Shown here in pieces: positions 1-7,820 of a stretch of 35,070 bases of DNA. This DNA is from a virus, in IMG/VR virus record IMGVR_UViG_3300031857_000664, positions 1 through 35,070 of that record; one strand, given 5' to 3'. A program made the position numbers and the translations under genes. How positions within the stretch are numbered: position 1 is the stretch's first letter; every line of letters begins with the position of its first letter. Under the pieces are notes generated by a model. It worked only from the letters and a program-made list of their open reading frames with translations. It did no database searches and had not been told where the DNA came from.

Positions 1-17
1 GCAGCGGGCAGTGCAAC

Positions 18-305
18 ATGGAAGCCGGTGTGACCGCCCTGATCCGCTCGCGGCTGAATCGGCCGGCCTGGAGCCTGGAGGACACGCGCCGGATGGATCG
101 CGTGCTGTTCCAGGGCCTGAACCAGCTGGTACTCGATGAGCAGGCGGCCGAGAAGCAGGTCGATGAACCGGTGTCGGATGAGGAGGTGGGAAAGCCGCGC
201 GCGGTCAGTGGAAACGGCCGACGACGAACTGGGCGGAAGTCTTCTGGGAGCTCTGCCATGCGTTCCCCGGTCAGTTCGGACGCGGCACCTTCGCCGGCGA
301 GCTGA
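18..305 (+). CDS. Short (zero-frame) product of a frameshifting gene pair, tail-assembly-chaperone-like
   Basis: This frame encodes 95 residues from the ATG at 18. The first 59 residues look like real protein, with the acidic stretch DEPVSDEEVGK at the end. The remainder is arginine- and serine-rich and looks like read-out in the wrong frame. At 188-194 the frame contains G GGA AAG, the X XXY YYZ heptamer used by phage lambda to make gpG-T, and it is in the correct phase. The open frame continues upstream to base 3, so the true start could lie outside the window. Function is inferred from the frameshift architecture only. Sequence similarity to a chaperone was not tested. Confidence 0.6.
   Translation: MEAGVTALIRSRLNRPAWSLEDTRRMDRVLFQGLNQLVLDEQAAEKQVDEPVSDEEVGKPRAVSGNGRRRTGRKSSGSSAMRSPVSSDAAPSPAS
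188..194 (+). promoter_or_regulatory. Programmed -1 ribosomal frameshift site GGGAAAG
   Basis: The zero-frame codons are GTG GGA AAG, so GGGAAAG is phased as X XXY YYZ. A purine-rich AGGAGG (181-186) lies directly upstream. The -1 frame is closed by TGA at 179-181 and is open from 182 to 853, so entry by slippage here explains an otherwise startless coding frame. Confidence 0.75.
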
Positions 306-853
306 GGACCACGGTCCTGGACGCCTACCGCAGCCTGCGGCGGCTGCAGCGGCAGCGGCTGGCGTTGCTTGAGCTGCCGGTGGCCCAGCTGACGGCCCTG
401 ACCGCGAACATCAACCGCGACCCCAGCAAGTCGAAGGAGTTCAAGGCGCAGGACTTCACGTTCTTCGACGAGAAGGCGGAGTGCGGATCCCAGGCGCCGT
501 TCCGGCCGGAGGTGGCCGCGGTGGCGCTGGAGCTGCGGCATCAGCAGCGGGCGCCGGAGCTGCTGCTGGCGGTCTGGCCCCAGGTGCTGGCCTCGGTGCA
601 GCCAGAGGCCAAGCCGCCGAAGGTGCGGGCCCTGCGCAGCGAGGATGGCGCCGTGTGGGTGCTGGCGCCGCAGTGGGAGGGCCGAAACGTGCGGGCCGGC
701 TTGGTGCTGGTGCGTGGTGCGGTCTGCGGCACCCTGCATTTGCGTGAGCTGGATCGGCCCCTGCTCACCTATGACGTGGTGGTCCCGAGGCGACCCGGCT
801 ACGGCTGGATCGAGGCGGGCACCCTCCTGCAGGCCGCTGCGGCGGCAACCTGA
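194..853 (+). CDS. -1 frame extension of the frameshift fusion (fusion 18-194 joined to 194-853)
   Basis: Read from 194, this frame gives 219 residues, so the full fusion would be about 278 residues. It has no convincing start of its own: a TTG at 365 is available, but protein-like sequence continues upstream of it (WAEVFWELCHAFPGQFGRG, then LDAYRSLRRLQRQR). The part with TANINRDPSKSKEF resembles the linker seen in long forms of phage tail-assembly chaperones. The C-terminal part (residues about 95-219 of the extension) is alanine- and leucine-rich and I do not recognise it. The next gene begins 3 nt after the stop. The odd point is position: this gene pair precedes scaffold and capsid genes, and no tape measure gene follows it. 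Confidence 0.65.
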   Translation, partial: AARGQWKRPTTNWAEVFWELCHAFPGQFGRGTFAGELRTTVLDAYRSLRRLQRQRLALLELPVAQLTALTANINRDPSKSKEFKAQDFTFFDEKAECGSQAPFRPEVAAVALELRHQQRAPELLLAVWPQVLASVQPEAKPPKVRALRSEDGAVWVLAPQWEGRNVRAGLVLVRGAVCGTLHLRELDRPLLTYDVVVPRRPGYGWIEAGTLLQAAAAAT

Positions 854-856
854 AGC

Positions 857-1264
857 ATGGCCACCATCCTCTCGGTCCGCAGCCAGCTGGCGACCCTGCT
901 GGCCAGCTACCTCGGCACCTACACCCTGTCGAACGGCTCGACCACGCCGGCAATCAGCGTGCGGGACCAGGGCGGCGCGCTGGCAGCCGGAACGACGGTG
1001 AGCGGGATTGAGTGCGTACTGGTGGCGGAGCCGCTGCTGGAGCCGGTGCGGCAGTACCGGCAGGAGCACGCGATTGAGATTTGGACTGTCTACCTGGTGG
1101 ACTGGAGCGGGGCCAGCGCGGCGCGGCTGCGGGAGGTGGCGGCGCGCATCTGCTGGAAGTTCCCGCGCAGCGCGACCTTCGCCATCACCGTCCCGAAGGG
1201 CGTGGGGCCCCGCAATCAGATCCGGGTGGATGTGCGCACGGACCCTGATCCGATCGTCGCCTGA
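857..1264 (+). CDS. Putative tail-completion/terminator-like virion protein
   Basis: The protein has 135 residues and starts at the ATG 3 nt after the preceding stop, so the two genes are probably translationally coupled. The N-terminal helix (SVRSQLATLLASYLG) is followed by strand-rich sequence ending in IRVDVRTDPDPIVA. Size, fold impression and location fit a small head-tail joining or tail-terminator protein, but no diagnostic motif is visible. The function is an inference from context. A CGGAAACCT box follows the gene at 1280. Confidence 0.6.
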   Translation: MATILSVRSQLATLLASYLGTYTLSNGSTTPAISVRDQGGALAAGTTVSGIECVLVAEPLLEPVRQYRQEHAIEIWTVYLVDWSGASAARLREVAARICWKFPRSATFAITVPKGVGPRNQIRVDVRTDPDPIVA

Positions 1265-1279
1265 GGGATGCGCCGGAGG

Positions 1280-1289
1280 CCGGAAACCT
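1280..1289 (+). promoter_or_regulatory. CGGMAACCT box upstream of the scaffold gene
   Basis: CCGGAAACCT lies in the loop of a GAGG/CCTC hairpin. The sequence GCGGC-GTGAT-GCCGC at about 1308-1321 forms a second hairpin. A tiny frame (GTG 1312 to TGA 1332) overlaps the scaffold start as ATGA. This is one of nine similar boxes in the window. Confidence 0.45.
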
Positions 1290-1328
1290 CTAGCGCAGTG
1301 ATTGGTGCGGCGTGATGCCGCCTAATGC

Positions 1329-2126
1329 ATGACACTTTCATTCGATCGCTTCCCTCTCATGGCGGAAGCGGGAGAGATCCCGGCTGGCAGCGCCCCGACC
1401 CCTGAGGCCACCCCGCCCGCCAGCCCGGCCGCCAGCACCGGCGACCTGAGCGGCGGCAACGACGTGGAGCGGGTGCTGGAGGCCCTGCGCAAGGAGCGCC
1501 AGGACCGCAAGGCGGCCGAAGCGGAGCGGCAGCGCCTGGCGGCCCAGCTGCAGGAGCTGCAGTCCGGCGGGCAGGTGGACCCCCGGCTGTTCGAGGAGGC
1601 CCAGCGCCGGGCTGAAGCGGCCGAGCGTGAGCGGCAGGCGGCCCAGGCCCAGCTGGAGCAGGTGCGCCGCGAGACCGAGGGCAAGTTCTCCGGCACCGTC
1701 GAGCAGCTGACGGCGGAGCTCAACCGCGAGAAGGCCGAGCGCCAGCGCCAGGCGGTGCGCTTCGCGGCGCGGGATGTGTTCCTCGCCGCTGATGGCCGCA
1801 CCGATGCCAGCGCCGATGGCGTGACCGCCTTCGACTACTTCTGGTCCCAGTTCGGCGGGCGCTTCAACGCCGACGACAAGGGCCTCTACGTGGCCGACAG
1901 TGACGGCGACCCGATGCTCGACGGCGAGACCGGCAAACGGCTCGATCCGGTGAAGTGGTTGGCCGGGTTGAGGGATGACCCGCTGCACGGGATGCACTTC
2001 AAGGGCCAGTACGGCTCCGGCGGCGGCTCCCGCAGCAACCGCGACGGCCGGGCGATCCCTGGGGTGGATCCCACCAAGCTCAGCACTGAGGCCAAGTTCG
2101 CGGCTGCCTTCGGCCGCAAGCGCTGA
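1329..2126 (+). CDS. Capsid scaffolding protein
   Basis: The protein has 265 residues. The N-terminal ~45 residues are proline- and alanine-rich. Residues about 48-140 form a long highly charged coiled coil (repeats of the type LRKERQDRKAAEAERQ). A globular part follows, and the C-terminus is basic (TKLSTEAKFAAAFGRKR). This layout, immediately before the major capsid gene, is typical of GP20-type scaffolding proteins of siphophages. The start at 1329 is used because it overlaps a mini-frame as ATGA. An internal ATG at 1359 is possible. No protease motif is visible. Confidence 0.75.
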   Translation: MTLSFDRFPLMAEAGEIPAGSAPTPEATPPASPAASTGDLSGGNDVERVLEALRKERQDRKAAEAERQRLAAQLQELQSGGQVDPRLFEEAQRRAEAAERERQAAQAQLEQVRRETEGKFSGTVEQLTAELNREKAERQRQAVRFAARDVFLAADGRTDASADGVTAFDYFWSQFGGRFNADDKGLYVADSDGDPMLDGETGKRLDPVKWLAGLRDDPLHGMHFKGQYGSGGGSRSNRDGRAIPGVDPTKLSTEAKFAAAFGRKR

Positions 2127-2149
2127 GCCCGGCGCCTGGTGGAGTGAGG

Positions 2150-2159
2150 CCGGAAAACT
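2150..2159 (+). promoter_or_regulatory. Variant CGGAAAACT box upstream of the capsid gene
   Basis: CCGGAAAACT sits in the loop of a GGAGT/ACTCC hairpin and is followed by a GGGC-GTGAT-GCCC hairpin. The layout matches the element at 1280 although the stem bases differ. Confidence 0.4.
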
Positions 2160-2236
2160 CCTGGTGATGGGCGTGATGCCCGACAACCCAGCGCCGCGTG
2201 ACGTGGGCCGGGGGCACACCCAACACCTTGAGAACA

Positions 2237-3154
2237 ATGGGCCTCACTCTGCTGGAGGCGTCGAAGATCGAGCAGGATCTTGCTCGCGGCGCCGTTATCT
2301 CCGAACTCTCCGAAGGTCCCCTGCTGGGGATCATGCCCTTCCGTGACGTGGAAGGCGCCGGCATCTTCTACGAACAGGAAGGCGAACTGCCGGCTGTCGG
2401 CTTCCGTGGCATCAACGAGACGGCCGATCACACCTACGGGGTGATGAACCCCCAGTCCGAAGCGCTCAAGATCTTCACCTCTGAGGTGGACGTCGATACG
2501 GCCCTGCTGGACTTCCACGGCCCCGAAGCTAAGGCCAACCAGATCCGGATGAAGGTCCGCTCCATGCGGATGACCCTTGAGGATCTGTTCATCAACGGCA
2601 ACGAGTCCGTCAACCCCCGTCAGTTCGACGGCCTGAAGGCTCGCATCAACGACAACAGCTCCCAGTCCATCAACGAGAACGGCGCCCTGTCGCTGAGCTC
2701 GCTCGATCAGCTGATCGATGAGGTTGACGCCCAGGGCGGCCAGAAGGTGCTGCTGATGAACAAGAAGATGCGCCGGTACCTCACCGCTGCATCCCGCTCC
2801 ACCACGGTCGGCGGCTTCATCACCTACAGCCAGGATCAGTTCGGCCGCCGGGTCGAGCAGTACGGCGACGTGCCCATCATCACGGTGGACGTCAACGCCC
2901 AGAACCAGCAAATCCTGCCCTTCACCGAGAGCGGCAGCACCACCAGTATCTACTGCGTGGCGCTGGGTGATCTGCTGACCACGATGATCCAGGGCCGCAA
3001 CCGCGGCACCTTCGGCGTCAGCGTGCGCGAGCTGGGTGAAGTGCCCGACGCCCCCGTGGATCGGACCCGCATCGAGTGGTATGTCGGTGCCGCCGTGTTT
3101 AACGGCCGCTCCGCTGCCCGCCTGCGTGGCATCACCGATGCCGCCGTGGCCTGA
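2237..3154 (+). CDS. Major capsid protein
   Basis: The product has 305 residues and forms the head shell, presumably with an HK97-type fold. Evidence is size, position after the scaffold, and the MCP-like course: an N-terminal helix (LLEASKIEQDLARGAVI), an E-loop-like segment (YEQEGELPAVGFR), a spine region around residues 90-120, and a domain with MNKKMRRYLTAASR and IITVDVNAQ. The C-terminus has RIEWYVGAAVFNGRSAARL, a usual ending for capsid proteins with an A-domain. The ATG at 2237 is preferred over GTG 2198 because conserved-looking sequence begins there. Codon use looks stronger (more even) than in its neighbours, as expected for an abundant protein. Confidence 0.85.
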   Translation: MGLTLLEASKIEQDLARGAVISELSEGPLLGIMPFRDVEGAGIFYEQEGELPAVGFRGINETADHTYGVMNPQSEALKIFTSEVDVDTALLDFHGPEAKANQIRMKVRSMRMTLEDLFINGNESVNPRQFDGLKARINDNSSQSINENGALSLSSLDQLIDEVDAQGGQKVLLMNKKMRRYLTAASRSTTVGGFITYSQDQFGRRVEQYGDVPIITVDVNAQNQQILPFTESGSTTSIYCVALGDLLTTMIQGRNRGTFGVSVRELGEVPDAPVDRTRIEWYVGAAVFNGRSAARLRGITDAAVA

Positions 3155-3200
3155 TCGCCACCCCTGACCTAACCCATCCATCCATCGGAGGAACACAACC

Positions 3201-3710
3201 ATGGGACAGGCGACTGGCCTTTCTCCCCGCCGCGCGTATCACCTCGACGCCTCGACCGTTCTGGTCGGTGACGTCGGGGCCGGCACCCGTGGCCGCGCCG
3301 CTGAATCCCGCACCGGGACCAAGCGGCTGCTCAATACCAGCCTCAGCGCTCAGAACACCTACAAGGCGATCCTGTTCGGCCAGACCAGCAATGCCGCTGG
3401 CGGCTACCTCGTGCAGGTGGCCCACGTCGCCCCCGGCGGTTCGCTGCCGGCCGACAACAGCGCCAACTGGGTGACCGTGGCGGCCCTCGAGGCCTCCGGC
3501 ATCGGGACCACTGAGGTGGCCCTGAGCGGTGCCGCGATCCACAAGCTCGCCAAGACCGCTGCCAGCCTCACCACCGACACCCCCCGCCCGGTGGCGGTGC
3601 GTGCGGTGGCCGGCACCCGAGTGCTCGACGCCTCCGGCAACGTCACCACCGCCGGCAACGGCGTGCTGGTGCCCGCCGGGACGCTGACGCTGACACTGCA
3701 GCCCGAGTGA
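3201..3710 (+). CDS. Virion protein of unknown role (head decoration candidate)
   Basis: The product has 169 residues and a strong Shine-Dalgarno sequence (GGAGGAA, 3187-3193), which suggests high expression. It is rich in Ala, Thr, Val and Gly, has no charged coiled coil, and shows alternating strand-like segments (TKRLLNTSLSAQNTYKAILF, then VRAVAGTRVLDASGNVTTAG). Its place directly after the major capsid gene and its composition suit a head decoration or head-fibre protein. This is an inference and no family was recognised. A terminator-like hairpin follows. Confidence 0.65.
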   Translation: MGQATGLSPRRAYHLDASTVLVGDVGAGTRGRAAESRTGTKRLLNTSLSAQNTYKAILFGQTSNAAGGYLVQVAHVAPGGSLPADNSANWVTVAALEASGIGTTEVALSGAAIHKLAKTAASLTTDTPRPVAVRAVAGTRVLDASGNVTTAGNGVLVPAGTLTLTLQPE

Positions 3711-3737
3711 TCTGAGGGCGGCGAGCCCTGTGACACT

Positions 3738-3758
3738 GGGGCCCTGCGGGGCCCCTTT
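3738..3758 (+). terminator. Rho-independent terminator-like hairpin
   Basis: The stem is GGGGCCC/GGGCCCC with loop TGCG, followed by only three T residues. It probably gives partial termination after the capsid genes. Confidence 0.5.
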
Positions 3759-3775
3759 CCACTATCTGGAGAATC

Positions 3776-3970
3776 ATGCCGATCGTTGTGGTGGGCGCCG
3801 GTGCGCCTGAGGTGCTGATCGATGACCTCACCCCGGCCCCGTGGCCCGTGTCGGTGGTGGACCTGAAGGAGCTGCCGGGCGGCGATCCGGAAGTGTTCCA
3901 TGTGATCGCGGCGGAGCCGGCCAGCGAGGAGCCCGCCTGTCCGGTGCCGACCCGCAAGCGGCGCCGCTGA
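3776..3970 (+). CDS. Small hypothetical virion-region protein
   Basis: This is a 64-residue protein with a weak Shine-Dalgarno (GGAGA) 4 nt before ATG. It contains a hydrophobic N-terminus (PIVVVGAGAPEVLIDDLT) and a basic tail (RKRRR). It stands between capsid and fibre genes. The small size and position suggest a connector or accessory virion protein, but nothing in the sequence identifies it. Confidence 0.55.
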   Translation: MPIVVVGAGAPEVLIDDLTPAPWPVSVVDLKELPGGDPEVFHVIAAEPASEEPACPVPTRKRRR

Positions 3971-3980
3971 CCGGAAACCT
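3971..3980 (+). promoter_or_regulatory. CGGMAACCT box 19 nt before a GTG start
   Basis: CCGGAAACCT overlaps the end of the preceding gene and is enclosed by CCGC/GCGG arms. The GTG start of the next gene is at 4000. Confidence 0.45.
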
Positions 3981-3999
3981 GCGGTAGCGAGGGCGAACC

Positions 4000-4353
4000 G
4001 TGGCCTGGATCGAGGACGAGACCTGGGCGATGGAGCAGGGCATTGACGCCCTGAAGCGCTTCGAGCTGGTCGATGCCAGCGGCGCTGCCTGGACATTCGT
4101 GGGCTGGGACGTCAACGCCACCGTCAGCGATGCGCGGGCCCGCACGATCTACCCGGTGACGGTGACAGCGGACCCTTCGGGCGGAACGGTGCAGCTGGTG
4201 CTGCCCGAGGCGACGGTCAATGAGCTCAAGGTGGGCGGCGACTACCGGTACGACTGCCTGATGGTGCCGCCGGGCGCGACGGTGGCCGATGACCACTTCC
4301 TGGCGACAGGGCCCGTGACGGTGGCCCTGCGCTCCAGCCGGAGGGATCCCTGA
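4000..4353 (+). CDS. Fibre-associated/baseplate-type beta-rich protein
   Basis: The product has 117 residues from a GTG preceded by GAGGG. The pattern LVDASGAAWTFVGWDVNATV, then VTADPSGGTVQLVLPEATVNEL and YRYDCLMVPPG, resembles the immunoglobulin-like N-terminal domain of baseplate/fibre proteins (BppU type). In such phages this protein usually stands immediately before a collagen-like fibre, as here. The stop overlaps the next ATG (TGATG), so the two are translationally coupled. It probably helps attach the fibre to the tail tip. Confidence 0.6.
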   Translation: MAWIEDETWAMEQGIDALKRFELVDASGAAWTFVGWDVNATVSDARARTIYPVTVTADPSGGTVQLVLPEATVNELKVGGDYRYDCLMVPPGATVADDHFLATGPVTVALRSSRRDP

Positions 4354-7300
4354 TGAGCTGCCCTGATGTGGTGCGGGTGACGGTCCCGAGCGGACCGGCG
4401 GCGGTGCGGGTGGTGACGCCTGGGCCTGCGGGTGCGCCGGGTGCGGCTGGGCCTGCGGGCGCTGCCGGGCCGGCTGGCCCTGCGATCGAGCTGCGGGTCA
4501 GCAGCGGGCAGGTGCAGTGGCGGGTGGTCGGCGGCACCACCTGGACGAACCTGATTGCGACGGCGGACCTGGCTGGCCCTGCGGGTCCTGCAGGTGCTGC
4601 TGGTCCCCAGGGCCCGGCCGGTCCTGCCGGTGCCACCGGCGCAACGGGTCCGGCGGGGCCTGCTGGCGCGGCCGGTGCTGATGGCCCTGCCGGTGCCGCT
4701 GGCGCCAATGGCCGCGAGGTGGAGCTCCAGGCCGGCGCGACCCACGTGCAGTGGCGCTACGCCGGAGACGCCAGCTGGACGAACCTCGTCAGCCTGGCCT
4801 CACTGACCGGCCCCGTTGGCCCGCAGGGTGCGACTGGTCCGCAGGGGCCCCAGGGCGCGACCGGTGCGACGGGTCCGCAGGGCGCCACCGGCCCCCAGGG
4901 TGCGACGGGCCCCCAGGGGCCGTCGGGTGTGGCCAATGCCACCGCGCCGATCACCTACGACGCCGGCACGAAGACCGTTGGCATCAACGTCGGCCAGACC
5001 GCCGGCACTGTGGCCGCTGGCGACGACAGCCGCTTCGCTGAGCTGAAGGCCCGGCTCGATGCCTTCCGCGATGCGGCCACCTTCTACGTCAGCAAGGGCG
5101 GCAGCAACACCAACAACGGCACCAGCCCCGGCGAACCGTTCCTGACGATCGGCGCAGCGGTGACCGCCGCCAACGTCTACGTCACGGCCAACGCCGGCGC
5201 CAAGGCCAAGATCCTCGTCGGCCCCGGCGAGTTCGTGGAGGCGTCCCTGCCGTTCCGGCTCAAGCCCAACATCCTCGCCCAGGGTGCGCTGCAGCGGGGC
5301 ACCACCATCAAGCCCGCGAGCGGTCAGGAGCTGAACGGCTTCTGGGCGCTGGATTCCGGTTGCATGGTGGCGGACTTCACCCACAGCGGCCATCAGGCCA
5401 CCGGCACCAGCTCGACGGACTCCACGGTGGGGACACGGGCCTGGGCGGTGCGGCTGAACGAGGCCGCTAACGGCGGGGCGGGCGTGTTCCTGACCGCCAG
5501 CCCCTACGTCAAGGACTGCGCCTCGATCACCGCCGAGGATGACGCCGGCCTGGCCGGCAGCACCAGCACCGGCGACACCGGCGGCGGCGTGCTGGTCGAT
5601 GGTGCGGCTTGCCGGAGCGATTCCCCGATCCGCAGCCTGCTGGTCTACGGCTTCACCCAGCAGAACCTGGGCGGCCCCGGCGCGGTCGTTCGGAACGACG
5701 GCTATGCCGAGCTGGTCAGCTTCTTCGGGCTGTTCGGCACCTGGCACGTCCAGTGCGAGACCGGCGGCCAGGCGACCCTGAGCGGCGGCGGTGCCAGCGA
5801 GTTCGGCATCTACGGCCTGGTGGCCGATGGCTACAGCACCACGGCCCTGTTCACCGGCTCCCTGCGGGTAGCGGCCTCGTCCGGCGCCCTGACGGTGGAT
5901 GTGGTGAGCCTGAGTGCCAACCGGCTGGGCAGCAGCAGCCGCCCGGCGGCGGGCCAGATCCTGTTACTCGGCGGCAACCCCTACGTCATCCAGTCGAGCA
6001 CCCCGATCGACGCCAGCGGCACGATCGTCACCGACACCGCCCCCACACGGGCCGGCTACCGGGTGACGTTCTTCAACCCCTCGGGCAGCGGCCTGGCGGC
6101 CAACGTGTCCCAGGGCGCTACAGCGGACTTCCGCCAGCGGTCGCAGATCAGCGCCGGCTGCCACAGCGCCAACTACGTCGGCGCCGGCACCAACTACTCA
6201 GCACTCCCCTGGAACGGTGGCGTGCCGATCCGCGGCAACGAAGCGGTCGAGCGCAACCTGGGGCGGGTCTTCGGCCTGATCGTCAACGATGTCGGTGACG
6301 TGAAGGTGGCCGGCGGCGCCTTCGCGGTGGATGGCACCACCGGCGCGGTCACGATCAACACCAGCCAGTTCAACCTCAGCGGGCTCAACGCCGTGGGTCC
6401 GTTCTCACGCAACGGCGGAGCCTCGACGGTGGGGGTGCAGCTCCAGGAGGTCTCGAACAGCACCAGCTTGCTGGCCAGCACCGGCGTCTCTGCCGCCGAC
6501 ACCGCCCCGACCCAGTTCGCGGTCCGCACCTACTCCGACAACCGCTACCTGGCGGGCCTGAGCGTCACCGCCAGTCAGCCGATCAGCATCTCTGACACCA
6601 GCACCCAGGACGGCTCCGGCTTCTGGACCCGCAGCCGCAATGTCGAGCTGACGCTGAACGCCCCCAACGGTCTGGCCCGGCTGGACGGCAGCGGCCTGAT
6701 CCCCTCGACGCTGCTGCCCAGCTACGTCGATGACGTGATCGAGGCGGCCAACCTCGCGGCGTTTTCGGGCACTGGCGAGACCGGGAAAATCTACGTCGCC
6801 CTCGACACCGGCAAGACCTACCGCTGGTCCGGTTCGGCCTACGTCGAAATCTCCGCCAGCCCCGGCAGTACGGATGCCGTCAGCGAGGGCAGCGTCAACC
6901 TCTATTTCACGACCGCCCGCGCCCGGCAGTCGATCAGCGCCGGGGGATCGCTCGACTACAACCCCACCACCGGCGTCGTCAGCTACACCGCGCCCACCCT
7001 CGGCACCGCTGCACCCCTAGACGTGGCCGCCACGGGCGACGCCAGCAGCGCCCAGGTGGTCAAGGGCAGCGACACCCGCCTGAGCGACGCCCGCGAGTGG
7101 TCGGCCCCCACCGTCATCCAAGCCGACGCCGAAGCCGGCACCGCCACCGATCGCCGCGCCTGGACGGTGCAGCGGGTCTGGCAGGCGATCGCCGCCTGGT
7201 GGGCCGCCAGCAGCGCGAAAACCAAGCTGGACGGCATCGCCACCGGCGCCACGGCGAACCAGACCGACGCCCACCTGCTCAGCCGCGCCAACCACACCGG

Positions 7301-7820
7301 CACGCAGACGGCCAACACGATCAGCGACTTGGCCGCAGTCGCCACCAGCGGCAGCGCCAGCGACATCAGCACCGGCACCCTGGCCGCCGCGAGACTCCCG
7401 AGCACCGGCGTCCGTTTCGATCAGCTTGGCATCGGCACCGCTGCCGTCAGTGGCTGGGATCTGGTGATCGCTGACTCGTTGGCCCAGCGCCGGCTGAGTG
7501 TCACCGCCAGCAGCGGCACCTACACGCTCGACGTGCAGGCCGGCAACGAGTTCGTCACCAGCGCTGCGATCAACGGCGCGACGACGATCAACCTCAGCAA
7601 CCTGGCCAACATCCCCAGCGACTACCTGTGGCGGGGCGTGCTGGCCTTCGCCTACACGTCGGGAACGATCTCATGGTTTACCGGCAACAGCGGTTACACG
7701 GTCAAGTGGGACGGCGGCAGCGCCATGACCCCCACCGCCAGCGACACCGAACGGGTGGTGATCGAGGTGGTCGGCGGCGGCACCACCATCGAGATTGCAC
7801 CTCTCAAGGGGAGGTCGTGA
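4353..7820 (+). CDS. Long tail fibre with collagen-like repeats
   Basis: This 1155-residue protein has three Gly-X-Y blocks in the first ~190 residues. They are separated by two copies of a ~25-residue module (ELRVSSGQVQWRV...TTWTNL and ELQAGATHVQWRY...ASWTNL). Residues about 243-560 have the turn-rich repetitive character of a right-handed beta-helix (YVSKGGSNTNNGTSPGEPFL). Later come fibre motifs such as LYFTTARARQSIS and NHTGTQTANTISD. The final ~100 residues (YTVKWDGG near the end) look like a C-terminal fibre domain. Three collagen blocks should form a trimeric stalk. The role is host recognition, probably with the propeller protein encoded next. Confidence 0.85.
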   Translation: MSCPDVVRVTVPSGPAAVRVVTPGPAGAPGAAGPAGAAGPAGPAIELRVSSGQVQWRVVGGTTWTNLIATADLAGPAGPAGAAGPQGPAGPAGATGATGPAGPAGAAGADGPAGAAGANGREVELQAGATHVQWRYAGDASWTNLVSLASLTGPVGPQGATGPQGPQGATGATGPQGATGPQGATGPQGPSGVANATAPITYDAGTKTVGINVGQTAGTVAAGDDSRFAELKARLDAFRDAATFYVSKGGSNTNNGTSPGEPFLTIGAAVTAANVYVTANAGAKAKILVGPGEFVEASLPFRLKPNILAQGALQRGTTIKPASGQELNGFWALDSGCMVADFTHSGHQATGTSSTDSTVGTRAWAVRLNEAANGGAGVFLTASPYVKDCASITAEDDAGLAGSTSTGDTGGGVLVDGAACRSDSPIRSLLVYGFTQQNLGGPGAVVRNDGYAELVSFFGLFGTWHVQCETGGQATLSGGGASEFGIYGLVADGYSTTALFTGSLRVAASSGALTVDVVSLSANRLGSSSRPAAGQILLLGGNPYVIQSSTPIDASGTIVTDTAPTRAGYRVTFFNPSGSGLAANVSQGATADFRQRSQISAGCHSANYVGAGTNYSALPWNGGVPIRGNEAVERNLGRVFGLIVNDVGDVKVAGGAFAVDGTTGAVTINTSQFNLSGLNAVGPFSRNGGASTVGVQLQEVSNSTSLLASTGVSAADTAPTQFAVRTYSDNRYLAGLSVTASQPISISDTSTQDGSGFWTRSRNVELTLNAPNGLARLDGSGLIPSTLLPSYVDDVIEAANLAAFSGTGETGKIYVALDTGKTYRWSGSAYVEISASPGSTDAVSEGSVNLYFTTARARQSISAGGSLDYNPTTGVVSYTAPTLGTAAPLDVAATGDASSAQVVKGSDTRLSDAREWSAPTVIQADAEAGTATDRRAWTVQRVWQAIAAWWAASSAKTKLDGIATGATANQTDAHLLSRANHTGTQTANTISDLAAVATSGSASDISTGTLAAARLPSTGVRFDQLGIGTAAVSGWDLVIADSLAQRRLSVTASSGTYTLDVQAGNEFVTSAAINGATTINLSNLANIPSDYLWRGVLAFAYTSGTISWFTGNSGYTVKWDGGSAMTPTASDTERVVIEVVGGGTTIEIAPLKGRS

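Noticed and set aside
1886-3202. 438-codon minus-strand open frame across scaffold and capsid genes
   Set aside because: It mirrors strong plus-strand genes, has no ribosome site and reflects the lack of stop codons in GC-rich DNA.
4420-4930. DNA tandem repeat element
   Set aside because: The repetition is explained by Gly-X-Y coding for the collagen-like stalk.
4800-5747. 315-codon minus-strand frame in the fibre gene
   Set aside because: It is a shadow of the fibre frame with Gly/Ala/Val-rich sequence.
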